Shown: positions 17,163 through 26,461 of the stretch, piece by piece
Position numbering within the stretch: position 1 is the stretch's first letter
Layout of the letters: every line of letters begins with the position of its first letter
DNA from: Rhodospirillales bacterium
Lineage (GTDB): Bacteria; Pseudomonadota; Alphaproteobacteria; Rhodospirillales; JASLQF01
DNA length: 50,352 bases
Assembly: GCA_030744625.1 (NCBI GenBank)
Contig: JASLQF010000055.1
Location: forward strand, 1-50,352
Direction of reading: 5' to 3'
Program-made: the position numbers and the translations under genes
The notes under the pieces: model-generated
Seen by the model: the letters and a program-made list of their open reading frames with translations, nothing else
Databases searched by the model: none
Told to the model about the DNA's origin: nothing

Positions 17163-17192
17163 ATTATGGGCAGCCGTGGCGGCAATTATCAA
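17163..17192 (-). promoter_or_regulatory. Sigma70-like promoter for the SPOR lipoprotein gene
   Basis: On the minus strand TTGATA (17192-17187) and CATAAT (17168-17163) are 18 bases apart. Transcription would begin near 17156, giving an 80-base leader to the ATG at 17073. The leader is AT-rich around 17090-17130. Confidence 0.45.
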
Positions 17193-17287
17193 CAGGGAAG
17201 TTAGCTCCATGTATGGGGAATGTACCGGCGCGCCTCGCCTCCAGCCGGCGGCGGGACCGGGACCGATCTCCCGGCACCCTGGCACCC

Positions 17288-19087
17288 TCACTCGGTGCTC
17301 TTGTCCTTGCCCTTCGCCCTCGGCAGATCGAGCCGCATGGAGAGTTCCTTGAGCCGCTCCGCCGGCACCGGGGCCGGCGCCCCCATGAGCAGGTCCTGGG
17401 CCTGTTGGTTCATGGGAAAGGCGATGACCTCGCGGATGTTGGGCTCGTCGGCCAGCAGCATGACCATGCGGTCGATGCCCGGCGCCGAGCCGCCGTGAGG
17501 GGGCGCGCCGAAGCGGAACGCCCTCAGCATGCCGCCGAACTTTTCCTCCACGTCCTGGTTGGAGTATCCGGCGATGGCGAAGGCCTTGTACATAATATCG
17601 ACGCGGTGGTTGCGGATGGCCCCCGACGACAACTCGACCCCGTTGCACACGATGTCGTACTGATAGGCGAGGACATCCAGCGGGTCCTCGGTTTCCAGGG
17701 CCTCGAGCCCGCCCTGGGGCATGGAGAACGGGTTGTGGCTGAACTCGATGCCGCCGGTCTCGGGGTCGCGCTCGTACATGGGATAATCGACGATCCAGCA
17801 GAATTTGAAGGTATCGGTTTCGCGCAGCTCGAGCTCGTCGCAGACGCGCTCGCGGGCGTCGGCGGCGAAGGCGGCGAAGTCACCGGGCACGCCGCACACG
17901 AAAAAGACCGCGTCGCCGTCGCCGAACTCCAAGTCGCCGCGTAATTGTTCGGTCCTCTCGGGCCCGACGTTGCGCGCGATGGGCCCGGCGCCTTCCCCTT
18001 CCCGGAAAAAGATGTACCCCAAACCGGGCTGTCCCTCGCCTTGCGCCCAACTGTTCATGCGGTCACACACGGCCCGGCTTCCGCCGCCCTTGGCGGGGAT
18101 GGCATAAACACGCACCTTGTCGTCTTTTTCGATCATGCCGGCGAATATCTTGAAGCCGGAGCCCCGGAAGATGTCGGTGACATCGCGCATCTCGATAGGG
18201 TTGCGCAGGTCCGGCTTGTCGGTGCCGTACTTTTGCATGCTCTCCGCGTAGGGAATTCGCTTGAAAGGCGGCGGCGTGACGCTGCGCTTGCCGGCGAACT
18301 CCTCGAACAGGCCGTGGAACACCGGCTCGATGGTGGCGAAGACGTCGTCCTGGGTGGCAAACGCCATCTCGAAGTCGAGCTGGTAGAACTCGCCCGGCGA
18401 GCGGTCGGCGCGGGCATCCTCGTCGCGGAAGCAGGGCGCGATCTGGAAGTACCTGTCGAAACCCGACACCATGAGAAGCTGCTTGAACTGCTGGGGGGCC
18501 TGGGGCAACGCGTAGAACTGGCCCGGATGATTGCGGCTCGGCACCAGATAGTCGCGCGCCCCTTCCGGCGAGCCGGCGGTCAGGATCGGCGTCTGGAACT
18601 CCATGAACCCGTGTTCGATCATGCGCCGGCGGATGGACGCGATGACCTGGCCGCGCAGCACGATGTTGGCGTGTACGTGCTCGCGCCTGAGATCGAGGAA
18701 GCGGTAGGTGAGCCGCATCTCCTCGGAGAACTCCTCCTCGCCGGCCACCTGCATGGGCAGCACGTCGGCCGGCGATTCGACATGGAACGCCTCGATGGTG
18801 ATCTCGACCTTGCCGGTCGGCAGGTTGGGATTGACGGTGTCCTCGGAGCGCTCGACCACCTTCCCCGTCACCGTGACGACGCTTTCCGGACGCGCCGCCT
18901 CGACCTCGGCGAACAGCGCACCGGAGACGTCGATCACGCATTGGGTAATGCCGTAGTGGTCGCGCACGTCCATGAACAGCAGGTTGCCGTGGTCGCGCTT
19001 GCGGTGCACCCACCCGGAAATCCGCGCTTCGGCGCCGGTATCGGCGGGCCGCAACTGGCCGCAAGTGTGGGTGCGGTAGGGGTGCAT
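17288..19087 (-). CDS. aspS: Aspartyl-tRNA synthetase
   Basis: 599 residues, the normal bacterial AspRS length. The start is at [12 protein letters not shown] (19087); the longer open frame upstream is Arg/Pro-rich and not family-like. N-terminal OB-fold anticodon-binding domain with [21 protein letters not shown]; class II motif 2 [15 protein letters not shown]; an inserted bacterial GAD domain (about 290-420); motif 3 [22 protein letters not shown]. It attaches aspartate to tRNA-Asp. Many alphaproteobacterial AspRS are non-discriminating and also charge tRNA-Asn when paired with GatCAB; the sequence alone does not decide this. Divergent from the molybdopterin gene with a 169-base spacer. 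Confidence 0.97.
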   Translation of the reverse strand: MHPYRTHTCGQLRPADTGAEARISGWVHRKRDHGNLLFMDVRDHYGITQCVIDVSGALFAEVEAARPESVVTVTGKVVERSEDTVNPNLPTGKVEITIEAFHVESPADVLPMQVAGEEEFSEEMRLTYRFLDLRREHVHANIVLRGQVIASIRRRMIEHGFMEFQTPILTAGSPEGARDYLVPSRNHPGQFYALPQAPQQFKQLLMVSGFDRYFQIAPCFRDEDARADRSPGEFYQLDFEMAFATQDDVFATIEPVFHGLFEEFAGKRSVTPPPFKRIPYAESMQKYGTDKPDLRNPIEMRDVTDIFRGSGFKIFAGMIEKDDKVRVYAIPAKGGGSRAVCDRMNSWAQGEGQPGLGYIFFREGEGAGPIARNVGPERTEQLRGDLEFGDGDAVFFVCGVPGDFAAFAADARERVCDELELRETDTFKFCWIVDYPMYERDPETGGIEFSHNPFSMPQGGLEALETEDPLDVLAYQYDIVCNGVELSSGAIRNHRVDIMYKAFAIAGYSNQDVEEKFGGMLRAFRFGAPPHGGSAPGIDRMVMLLADEPNIREVIAFPMNQQAQDLLMGAPAPVPAERLKELSMRLDLPRAKGKDKSTE

Positions 19088-19256
19088 CGGCGGGAACCTT
19101 CGTGTTGCCGGGAATCGAGGCCGCCGAGGCGCCCCGCCCCGCCGGCGCGCCAAAGCACACTCTCGCGGCACTTTTGTCAAGGTGCGCGTCGCCGGAACCG
19201 CGTGCTATGCTGATCTGGAACCGGTGTCGGGCCGACGACGGGAGACGAGCGAGACC

Positions 19257-21425
19257 ATGGCGGCGGACCAAATCACCTACCCGAGCACGTGCTGGGAGTG
19301 CTCGACCGCCTGCGGGGCGCTGGTCACTGTCGAAGACGGCCGCGTCGTCAAGGTCGCCCCCAACCCCGGCCACCCGTACTCCAAGGGCGCTTTCTGCGTG
19401 AAGGGCATCCGGGCGCTGCCCGAACTCACCTATGGCGCCGACCGCGTCGTCCACCCCATGCGGCGGGCGGCGGCGCGCGGCGGCGGCGCCTGGGTGCGCA
19501 TCACCTGGGACGAGGCCCTGGACGAGATGGCCGAGCGCTACGCCGCCGTCGCCGCCGAGTTTGGCGCGACGGCCCTGGCCGGCGCCGTCAGCGGGGCGTT
19601 CTTCAGCCGTGGTGCCATCGTCGCCCTGTTGTTGCGCTCCATGGGCTCCCCCAACTGGATGATCAACCAGGACCTGTGCGGCGGCTGCCGGGCGGTGAGC
19701 GACCGCGTCACGGGGCTCGGCGTGGTCGGCGGCGAGGACGTGGAGAACACGGCATGCGCGCTGATCGTCGGGCGCAATCCGTCGGCCGCCGATCCCGTCC
19801 AGTGGATGGCCCTGAAGCGCGCCCGCAAACGCGGTGCCAGCATCGTCGTCATCGACCCGGCGCGCATCCCGGCGGTGGACATCGCCGACCTGTGGCTCGC
19901 CCCGCGTCCCGGCACCGACGCCGCCGTGGCCCTAGCCATGAGCCACGTGCTGATATCGGAGGACCTTTACGACCGTGATTTCGTCGAGCGCTGGTGCCAC
20001 GGCTTCGACGCCTTCGCCGAGCGCTCGGCCCAATACCCGCCGGCCCGCGCCGAGGAGCTTTCCGGCGTTCCCGCCGACCAAATCGAAAAGGCGGCCCGCA
20101 TGTTCGCCGAAGGGCCGTCCACCTTCATCAGCGGCCACGGCATCGATGCCTTCTCGGCCGGCGTGCAGACCTTCCGCGCCTATCACTGCCTGCTCGCCAT
20201 AAGCGGCAACGTGGACCGGGCGGGGGGCAGCCGCCGCCTCAAGAAGCCGGCCGGATTCCGCACCTACCTGGACCTCCTGCACGACCCCCGGTTCAGGCTG
20301 CCGGCGGAGGTCGAGCAACTCACCATCGGCGCCGAGCGCTTCCCGTTGTGGGCCGGGCCCGAGGGCTGGCAGACGGCGTGCCACAACCCGTCGGTCATCG
20401 AGGCCATGCTTACCGGCAACCCTTATCGCGTGCGCGCCGCCTACGTGAGCGGCGTCAACATCGTCGTCACCTATCCCGACACGCCGAAGACCATCGCCGC
20501 GCTCCGTAGCCTCGACTTCCTGGCCGTCGCCACCCACACCATGACGCCGACCGCGGAGATCGCCGACATCGTGCTGCCCAAGACGACGACCCTGGAGGAA
20601 GAGGAGGTCATGCTGCAGGTGGGCGGCCCCTGCGTGCAATTCACCCGCGCTGCCGTCGAGCCCCGGGGCGAGGCGCTGTCGGACTTCGAGATCGCCAAGG
20701 GCCTGCTGGCGCGCATGGAGGCGCGGGGCGCCCTTGCCGCCGACTTCCTGCCGTGGCCCACCAAGCGCGCCTTCAACGAGTTCCTGCTGGAAGGCTCGGA
20801 CATCTCCATGGACGACCTCATGGCCGAGGGCTACGCCGAGTTCCCCTACGCCCTCGGCGATTTCGAAAACCAGACCTTCGCCACCCCGACGGCCAAGGTC
20901 GAGCTCTACTCGGAAACCTTGGCCGGGCTCGGCCTCGAGCCCCTGCCCGACTACGCACCGCCCCGGCCCGAGCGCCACGCGGCAACGGCGCGCGCCGAGT
21001 TCCCGCTGGTCCTGCTCACCGGCGTCCGCGAGAAGACCTACCACCACTCGCGCTTCCGCGAGCAGGCGTGGGCGCGCAAGGTCTCCCCCGACCCGGAGAT
21101 CGAGGTCCACCCCGAGACCGCCGCCGGGCACGGCTTCGGCCCCGGCGAATGGGTGATCGTGGAGACCCCGGGCGGGCCGGGGAGCTGCCGCTTGCGCGTC
21201 AAGGTCACGGAGACGACGCCGCCCGGCGTGGTGCGCACCGGCATGGGCTGGTGGCTGCCCGAGGCGGCGGCGCCCGAACGCGGCTGTCTGGAGGTCAACA
21301 TCAACGCCGTCATGACCTACGACGGCCCGTGGGACCCGATGAGCGGGTCGGCCGACACCCGCGGCCTGCCGTGCCGGGTGACGCGCCTCGATGCGGCGGG
21401 CGCGACGCGCGCCGCCGCCGGCTAG
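19257..21425 (+). CDS. Molybdopterin-dependent oxidoreductase, catalytic subunit
   Basis: 722 residues from the ATG at 19257; upstream in-frame sequence is not family-like. An N-terminal [4Fe-4S] site is formed by C12, C15, C19 and C47 (C-x2-C-x3-C-x27-C). The molybdopterin domains follow (ACALIVGRNPSAADPVQW, VVIDPARIP, THTMTPTAEIADIVLPKTT), with a C-terminal dinucleotide-binding barrel (EIEVHPETAAGHGFGPGEW). NQDLCGGCRAV near 140 could supply the Mo ligand. There is no Tat signal, so it is cytoplasmic. It resembles the thiosulfate/polysulfide reductase and formate dehydrogenase-like branch of the DMSO reductase superfamily. No electron-transfer or membrane subunit is nearby. The stop shares the palindrome CTAG with the convergent gene. 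Confidence 0.85.
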   Translation: MAADQITYPSTCWECSTACGALVTVEDGRVVKVAPNPGHPYSKGAFCVKGIRALPELTYGADRVVHPMRRAAARGGGAWVRITWDEALDEMAERYAAVAAEFGATALAGAVSGAFFSRGAIVALLLRSMGSPNWMINQDLCGGCRAVSDRVTGLGVVGGEDVENTACALIVGRNPSAADPVQWMALKRARKRGASIVVIDPARIPAVDIADLWLAPRPGTDAAVALAMSHVLISEDLYDRDFVERWCHGFDAFAERSAQYPPARAEELSGVPADQIEKAARMFAEGPSTFISGHGIDAFSAGVQTFRAYHCLLAISGNVDRAGGSRRLKKPAGFRTYLDLLHDPRFRLPAEVEQLTIGAERFPLWAGPEGWQTACHNPSVIEAMLTGNPYRVRAAYVSGVNIVVTYPDTPKTIAALRSLDFLAVATHTMTPTAEIADIVLPKTTTLEEEEVMLQVGGPCVQFTRAAVEPRGEALSDFEIAKGLLARMEARGALAADFLPWPTKRAFNEFLLEGSDISMDDLMAEGYAEFPYALGDFENQTFATPTAKVELYSETLAGLGLEPLPDYAPPRPERHAATARAEFPLVLLTGVREKTYHHSRFREQAWARKVSPDPEIEVHPETAAGHGFGPGEWVIVETPGGPGSCRLRVKVTETTPPGVVRTGMGWWLPEAAAPERGCLEVNINAVMTYDGPWDPMSGSADTRGLPCRVTRLDAAGATRAAAG

Positions 21426-22339
21426 CCTTCCGGAATCTCCATCTCCCCCTCGCTGACCAGCACCGAGGCGCCGCCGACGCGGACGGCGGCGATCGCCCCG
21501 CCGGCCTTGTCGAGTTCCATCTCCACGAGGCTCGGCCGGCCCATCTCGAAGCCCTGCTCGATGACGAAGCTGAGCGTGCCGTCGGCCATGTCGTCGCGGG
21601 CGCCGAGATAGCCGGCCAACGCCGCCGCCGCCGATCCCGTCGCCGGGTCCTCGGCGACCCCAAAGGCCGGGGCGAACATGCGGGCGTGCAAATCGGAACC
21701 GTCGAGTTCGGGATCGAAGGCGAAAGCGAATACCCCGGTCGCCGGGTAATCGGCAATGGCCTTGTCCCAGGCCGCCGGGTCGATTTTCATGCGCCCTACC
21801 GGGTTCCTGTCCTTGAGCGCAACGAACAGGAAGGGCAGGCCGCACGACCAGCCCTCCGCCCCGTGCCCGCCGCCGAGCAGGTCGGCGGCGTCGAGCGAGA
21901 TGGCGGCGGCGATATCGGCGGCGGCCGGGGGCTCGGGGCCGGGCTCCGGCAATTGCGCCGCCGAGAGCTGGGAGAACACCGGCTGGCCATGCGCCGCGCG
22001 GATGGCGACGGGGACCGGGCCGACGCCCTCCTCGAACACGATCTCCGTGGTCTCGCCGGCCAGCACCACGTCGCCGATGGCGGCCAGCACGAAGGCCGTG
22101 CCGACGGTCGGGTGGCCGGCGAACGGCACCTCGGCGGCCGGGGTGAAGATGCGCAAAGCACGCGTGTTGGCGGAGTCTTCGGGGGGCAGCACGAAGACGG
22201 TCTCGGACAGGTTGAACTCGCGCGCCACGCGCTGCATCTGGGTTTCGGGGATGGCGCGGGCGTCGGGGAAGACGGCAACCGCGTTGCCGCCGAAGGCGCT
22301 GTCGGTAAACACGTCGGCGGTGAGGAACCGGTGGCGCAT
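21422..22339 (-). CDS. PhzF-family isomerase
   Basis: 305 residues, the usual PhzF length. The N-terminus FLTADVFTDSAFGGNAVAVF, catalytic Glu46 in NLSETVFV, FTPAAEVPFAGHPTVGTA and the matching second-half signature ARMFAPAFGVAEDPATGSAA are all present, giving the two-lobed diaminopimelate-epimerase-like fold. No other phenazine genes are near, so this is a general PhzF-like isomerase or epimerase of unknown substrate rather than evidence of phenazine synthesis. Convergent with the molybdopterin gene (4-base overlap) and divergent from the membrane-protein gene. Confidence 0.88.
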   Translation of the reverse strand: MRHRFLTADVFTDSAFGGNAVAVFPDARAIPETQMQRVAREFNLSETVFVLPPEDSANTRALRIFTPAAEVPFAGHPTVGTAFVLAAIGDVVLAGETTEIVFEEGVGPVPVAIRAAHGQPVFSQLSAAQLPEPGPEPPAAADIAAAISLDAADLLGGGHGAEGWSCGLPFLFVALKDRNPVGRMKIDPAAWDKAIADYPATGVFAFAFDPELDGSDLHARMFAPAFGVAEDPATGSAAAALAGYLGARDDMADGTLSFVIEQGFEMGRPSLVEMELDKAGGAIAAVRVGGASVLVSEGEMEIPEG

Positions 22340-22396
22340 GGTGAACCTCCCTTGGCGGCTATACCGGTACGGCCGGGCATTCTAGCCGTAGGCGGC

Positions 22397-22422
22397 CCCC
22401 TCACGCACCTGTGCGTGCGGGG
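22397..22422. promoter_or_regulatory. Long GC-rich hairpin in a divergent spacer
   Basis: CCCC-T-CACGCAC pairs with GTGCGTG-C-GGGG around a 2-base centre, with one T/C mismatch. It lies 30 bases before the start of the membrane-protein gene and about 58 bases from the PhzF start. There is no T tract on either strand, so an operator or attenuator is more likely than a terminator. Confidence 0.3.
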
Positions 22423-22451
22423 CGCGGCGGAACCGTGTAAAGCTTGACGCC

Positions 22452-23741
22452 ATGAAGGCGCAGTACGCCCGACCCGTTAAATGGCTGAGGCGCGCCGTCG
22501 GCGTCGGCGACGGCGAGGTGGCGGCGCTCCTGTGGTCGTTTGCCTACTTCTTCTGCCTGCTCACCGGCTACTACATCCTGCGCCCCCTGCGCGACGAGAT
22601 GGGCATCGCCGGCGGTGTCGCCAATTTGCCGTGGCTGTTCACCGCCACCTTCATCGCCATGCTCGTCGCCGTACCGGTATTCGGCTTCATCGTGGCGCGC
22701 TTCCCGAGGCGCACGTTCGTTCCCTTGGTCTACTGGTTCTTCATCGCCAACATCGTGGTTTTCTACGGGCTGTTCACCCTGAGCGATTCCACACCCATCA
22801 TCGCCCGCGCCTTCTTCGTGTGGGTCAGCCTGTTCAACCTGTTCGTGGTCTCGGTGTTCTGGAGCTTCATGGCCGACATCTTCAGAAACGAGCAGGGGCG
22901 CCGCCTGTTCGGCTTCATCGCGGCGGGAGGCTCGGCCGGGGCGTTGCTCGGGCCGTCGCTCACCGCGGCCCTCGCGGTGCCCTTGGGGCCGACCAATCTT
23001 CTGCCGGTCTCCGCCTTTTTCCTGGCGGCGGCGGTGTTGTGCATCCACCGGCTGCTGGCCGTCACCGGGCCGCGTGAGGAAGGGCACGAACCCGGCGCCC
23101 GGCGGGACGAGGCCATCGGCGGCGGCGTGTTCGCCGGCGTCACCGAGGTGGCGCGCTCGCCCTACCTCATCGGCATTTGCGTCTACATGGTGCTCTACAC
23201 CACGACCTCGACGTTCCTCTACTTCGAGCAGGCCCACATCGTGGCCGGCGCCTTCGAGGACGCGGGCGAACGAACGCGCCTCTTCGCGCTCATCGATCTG
23301 GCAGTGGGGCTCTTGACCCTGGCCACCCAGTGCATGTTCACCGGGCGGATGATGGTACGCTTCGGCGTCGGCGCCATGCTGGCTTTCGTGCCGGCCCTCA
23401 CGCTGGTCGGTTTTCTGGCCCTCGCCGTGGCGCCGGGGGTGGCCCTGATCGTCGCCTTTCAGGCACTGCGCCGCGCCGCCAACTTCGCCCTTTCACGCCC
23501 CGCCCGCGAGGTCCTCTACACGGTGGTGACGCCGGAGCGGAAGTACAAGTCCAAGAACTTCATCGATACCGTGGTCTACCGGGGCGGCGACGCGGCGAGC
23601 GGCTGGGCCTTCGCCGGGCTTGCCGGGCTCGGCCTCGAGCTGGCCGCCATCGCGCTTGTCGCCGTGCCCCTGGCGGCGCTGTGGATCGCCGTCGGGATTG
23701 CCTTGGGGGCGCGTCAGGAACGGCTGGCGGACGTGATATGA
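22452..23741 (+). CDS. ATP/ADP-translocase-like (NTT/MFS-type) membrane protein
   Basis: 429 residues with about 11-12 membrane segments. The start GVGDGEVAALLWSFAYFFCLLTGYYILRPLRDEMG carries the YYILRPLRDE signature of free-living bacterial proteins related to the nucleotide transporters of plastids and obligate intracellular bacteria (COG3202-like). A substrate has not been settled for such family members, so ATP exchange should not be assumed. Other recognisable parts: FWSFMADIFRNEQGRRLFGFIAAGGSAGALLGP and PAREVLYTVVTPERKYKSKNFIDTVVYRGGD. The aldo/keto reductase gene follows closely, so the two are likely one transcript. Confidence 0.8.
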   Translation: MKAQYARPVKWLRRAVGVGDGEVAALLWSFAYFFCLLTGYYILRPLRDEMGIAGGVANLPWLFTATFIAMLVAVPVFGFIVARFPRRTFVPLVYWFFIANIVVFYGLFTLSDSTPIIARAFFVWVSLFNLFVVSVFWSFMADIFRNEQGRRLFGFIAAGGSAGALLGPSLTAALAVPLGPTNLLPVSAFFLAAAVLCIHRLLAVTGPREEGHEPGARRDEAIGGGVFAGVTEVARSPYLIGICVYMVLYTTTSTFLYFEQAHIVAGAFEDAGERTRLFALIDLAVGLLTLATQCMFTGRMMVRFGVGAMLAFVPALTLVGFLALAVAPGVALIVAFQALRRAANFALSRPAREVLYTVVTPERKYKSKNFIDTVVYRGGDAASGWAFAGLAGLGLELAAIALVAVPLAALWIAVGIALGARQERLADVI

Positions 23742-23770
23742 TGAAACCGGGCTCATGGAGAATATTGCCA

Positions 23771-24721
23771 ATGACAAAAGGTATGCTGGGCGGCCCGCGC
23801 CTGACGCGCGCCGCCTTCCTCAAGCTCACGGCGGGCGCGGCGGCGGCCCTCGCCTTTGCCGTCCCTGGCCCCGGCGCCCGGGCGGCGGCTGAGCCGATGG
23901 CGCGGCGGCCCATCCCGTCGAGCGGCGAGATGCTGCCGGTGATCGGCGTCGGCACTTCCGGAACCTTCGACATCGGCACCGACGGGAAGTCCCGCGCTGG
24001 GCGCGCCGAGGTGCTTCGGGTGCTGTTCGAGGCCGGGGGCTCGGTCATCGACACCTCGCCCATGTACGGGCGCGCCGAAGGCGTCGTCGGCGACCTGCTG
24101 GCCGCCTCGGGGGCCCGTAATCGCGCCTTCATCGCCACCAAGGTGTGGACGCGCGGCCGCGCCGCCGGCATCCGACAGATGGAGGAATCGGCTCGGCTGC
24201 TGGGCGCCCCGGTCATCGACCTCATGCAGGTCCACAACCTGGTCGACTGGCCGACGCAACTGAAGACCCTGCGCCAATGGAAGGAAGAGGGGCGGATCCG
24301 CTATATCGGCATCACCCACTATACGAGTTCGGCCCTCGACGACCTGGGGGCAATCATCGAGCGCCAGGCCCTGGATTTCGTGCAGTTCGCCTATTCGATC
24401 CGGGGGCGCCAGGCGGAGCGTCGCCTGCTGCCCCTGTGCGCCGAAAAGGGCGTCGCCACCCTCATCAACCGGCCCTTCGAGGACGGCGCCATCTTCCGCC
24501 GCGTGCGCGGCAAGGCCCTGCCCGCCTGGGCCGCCGACTTCGACTGCCGGACCTGGGGGCAGTTCCTCCTCAAGTTCATCCTGGCCCACCCCGCCGTCAC
24601 CTGCGTCATTCCCGGCACATCCAAGCCCAAGCACATGGCCGACAACGCCGCCGCCGGCACGGGCCGCCTACCCGACGCCGCGGCGCGCCGCAAGATGGCC
24701 GAGTTGGTGGAGGGGCTGTAG
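23771..24721 (+). CDS. Aldo/keto reductase with an N-terminal export-like segment
   Basis: 316 residues from the ATG at 23771 (GGAG 10 bases upstream); ATGs at 23738 and 23741, overlapping the upstream stop, are alternatives. The N-terminus LTRAAFLKLTAGAAAALAFAVPG looks like a Tat signal peptide whose second Arg is replaced by Ala. The AKR barrel follows: GVGTSGTFDIG, the catalytic-Tyr region VIDTSPMYGRAEGVVG, the Lys region FIATKVWTRGR, DLMQVHN, and a C-terminal nucleotide part VIPGTSKPKHMADN. It should reduce or oxidise a carbonyl/alcohol pair with NAD(P)H. Export of an NADPH enzyme would need Tat. A GC hairpin without T tract (24721-24737) follows the stop. Confidence 0.85.
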   Translation: MTKGMLGGPRLTRAAFLKLTAGAAAALAFAVPGPGARAAAEPMARRPIPSSGEMLPVIGVGTSGTFDIGTDGKSRAGRAEVLRVLFEAGGSVIDTSPMYGRAEGVVGDLLAASGARNRAFIATKVWTRGRAAGIRQMEESARLLGAPVIDLMQVHNLVDWPTQLKTLRQWKEEGRIRYIGITHYTSSALDDLGAIIERQALDFVQFAYSIRGRQAERRLLPLCAEKGVATLINRPFEDGAIFRRVRGKALPAWAADFDCRTWGQFLLKFILAHPAVTCVIPGTSKPKHMADNAAAGTGRLPDAAARRKMAELVEGL

Positions 24722-24776
24722 GGCGCCGCCGGCGCCCCGCTCTACGTATTCACGGACGCGGCGCGAAGCTTGAGTA

Positions 24777-24806
24777 ACGATGTCCGCTATTGGCCGCAAA
24801 GCGGAC
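24777..24806. repeat. Palindromic repeat, copy 1
   Basis: GTCCGCT (24782-24788) pairs with AGCGGAC (24800-24806). The 13 bases ACGATGTCCGCTA (24777-24789) recur at 32089-32101, where the same stem is formed again. The element lies in the 192-base spacer before the glycosyltransferase-like gene. It resembles a short REP-type dispersed palindrome. Confidence 0.45.
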
Positions 24807-24913
24807 TGAATTACTGGTCGGCTCTCAGGTCCGAGACCCATTGCGGACGTTTCAACCACGGGCGCACCGACTATGCGTTGCGGTCTCGGCACGCCCATGA
24901 AAGACTTCACCAA

Positions 24914-26134
24914 ATGGTCGCTCACGCGGACAAGTCCACGATATTCGGCGTTCTCGGGTTCCGGGCGCTCGGCGATTTCGCGCAGGCGATCATGGTCTGC
25001 TCTTACTTGAAACGGAAGATCGGCGACGCCGTCCTCCTCGTCTACGCCCAAAACGACAGGCCCTACAAAGCCGATCTCGTCAACCTGTGCCCGGATATCG
25101 ACGACAAGGTGTTCGCCTCGGGCCCCGGGATTCCCTTGGACTGGCTGGATTTCGCGGCGGAAAATCCGAACAGCCCCCCCCAGGAGCTTGTCGAGCGGGG
25201 TTTCGTCCACGCGAACCTCGTCGCGAGCCCGTGGATGATCCAAGCCATGATCGAGAACGGCGCCGTCGAGTTTGTTCCCTGCCTGCGGTTTTCCGAGGAG
25301 CTCGGCCGGGAAGTCCAAGGCCGACTCGTCGCGGCGGGAGTGTCGGAGGACCGGTGGATCGTGTGCATCCACGTGCGCCAGGACGGCTATCGCTACCGAC
25401 AGCCCAAATCCCCCCGCTCGGTCGACCCGGAGCCCTTCTTTCAACTCACCGACTACATCATCGACGACCTTGGCGGACAGGTGGTCTGTCTCGGCAGCGC
25501 CAACATGAAACCGGCACCGGCGCGGCCTCATCTCGTCGATCTGACCATGGACGAGGATTTTCTTCTGCAGGCCTACGCCCTCAGCCGTGCCCGATTTGCC
25601 GTGGTCACCGATTCCGGCATGCAGGCCGTGGCCAACGGCCTCGCGGTTCCCTTCGCCGTGACCAATCTAGACTGGGTGGGGGCGGGTCTCTCGGGGCGGA
25701 ACGACTACCCCCTCATACACGACCAACACCTGTTGATGTCGCGTCGTTTGTTCTACGAGGACAATGTCCCAAGTGGACCCGAGGCAAGCGGGAAGATGAC
25801 GCGCATCACCGATCGTATCGTCGCGTTCGACAATACAGTCACGGACCTTCGTACCCTCATCGACCGCATGCTGGAGATGACCCATGATTGCGCGGGCTGG
25901 CGCGAGACGTACGTCGGCGGAGCGATCCAAGCCGCGGATGGTATTACGTTTCCGATCCCACGCCGCCCGCGGCCCATTAGTTCCCTGAACTGGGCGCGGC
26001 CGCCATGGTGGGACGAGGCCCCGGAACTCGCGGACGATTTCAGAAGGTTGGCCCCACTCGAGTACGTGGAGCTTGAGGATGGCTCGTTGATAGTGAGGTC
26101 AATCTTCCAGCAGTCGCCGTTGGCGTCTCCTTGA
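24914..26134 (+). CDS. Probable glycosyltransferase resembling TIGR04372 family
   Basis: 406 residues from the ATG at 24914. The open frame continues up to a TTG at 24770, but that part crosses the palindromic repeat and is unlike the rest. IVCIHVRQDGYRYRQP, the region VVCLGSANMKPAP and the later ALSRARFAVVTDSGMQAVANGLAVPFAVTN look like the nucleotide-sugar half of a GT-B-type enzyme and match what I recall of the TIGR04372 group of surface-glycan transferases. No signal peptide or membrane segment. The donor and acceptor are unknown and no other glycan genes are near. The repeat-protein operon starts 327 bases downstream in the same direction. Composition begins to be less GC-rich in this gene. 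Confidence 0.6.
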   Translation: MVAHADKSTIFGVLGFRALGDFAQAIMVCSYLKRKIGDAVLLVYAQNDRPYKADLVNLCPDIDDKVFASGPGIPLDWLDFAAENPNSPPQELVERGFVHANLVASPWMIQAMIENGAVEFVPCLRFSEELGREVQGRLVAAGVSEDRWIVCIHVRQDGYRYRQPKSPRSVDPEPFFQLTDYIIDDLGGQVVCLGSANMKPAPARPHLVDLTMDEDFLLQAYALSRARFAVVTDSGMQAVANGLAVPFAVTNLDWVGAGLSGRNDYPLIHDQHLLMSRRLFYEDNVPSGPEASGKMTRITDRIVAFDNTVTDLRTLIDRMLEMTHDCAGWRETYVGGAIQAADGITFPIPRRPRPISSLNWARPPWWDEAPELADDFRRLAPLEYVELEDGSLIVRSIFQQSPLASP

Positions 26135-26461
26135 AGCCGCCTGCTGACCGCGCTTTGATCACTTCGGGTCCGGAGACACACTCCGCCCGTCTCGCCCGAT
26201 GGCGGCGCGACGGCGTTAGGTCTGAGTTCTTGGCGATTCGCGAGCCTCATGAACGAGCAACCACAAACTTATGAGCCAAGTCAGCTCCATGAAGTCCGCC
26301 AATCGCTGAGGCTCCCTTGATCCGGCGGAAGCATGGGCCACGCAACAATAGAATCGGTAGCCGGCGATCCAAGCGGATCGATAGCGGCAAAAAGAGGCTT
26401 TAAAAAAATCCGAAACGCACCCACTTGGTTAGAAGGGCAATTAATCAGGGGGTTTTAAGGT
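26135..26461. other. 327-base spacer with one copy of a 36-bp dispersed repeat
   Basis: No gene is supported here. Bases 26336-26371 match 40321-40356 at 35 of 36 positions, same orientation. Downstream are an A-rich run (26393-26408) and AGGGGG (26447-26452), which is the Shine-Dalgarno of the next gene. I could not identify a convincing promoter for the repeat-protein operon. Confidence 0.5.
26336..26371 (+). repeat. 36-bp dispersed repeat, copy 1
   Basis: Begins GGCCACGCAACAATAGAATC and ends in GCCGGCGATCCA. The second copy is at 40321-40356 and differs by one base (T to A). Both copies are in non-coding spacers. A few flanking bases (GGAAGCATG versus GGATGCTTG) may extend the similarity. 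Confidence 0.7.

Noticed and set aside
19932..21845. 637-codon minus-strand frame across the molybdopterin and phzF-like genes
   Set aside because: It crosses two recognisable genes on opposite strands and has shadow composition.
24770..24913. TTG start of the glycosyltransferase-like gene
   Set aside because: The first 48 codons cross a palindromic repeat that recurs elsewhere, so they are probably not coding.
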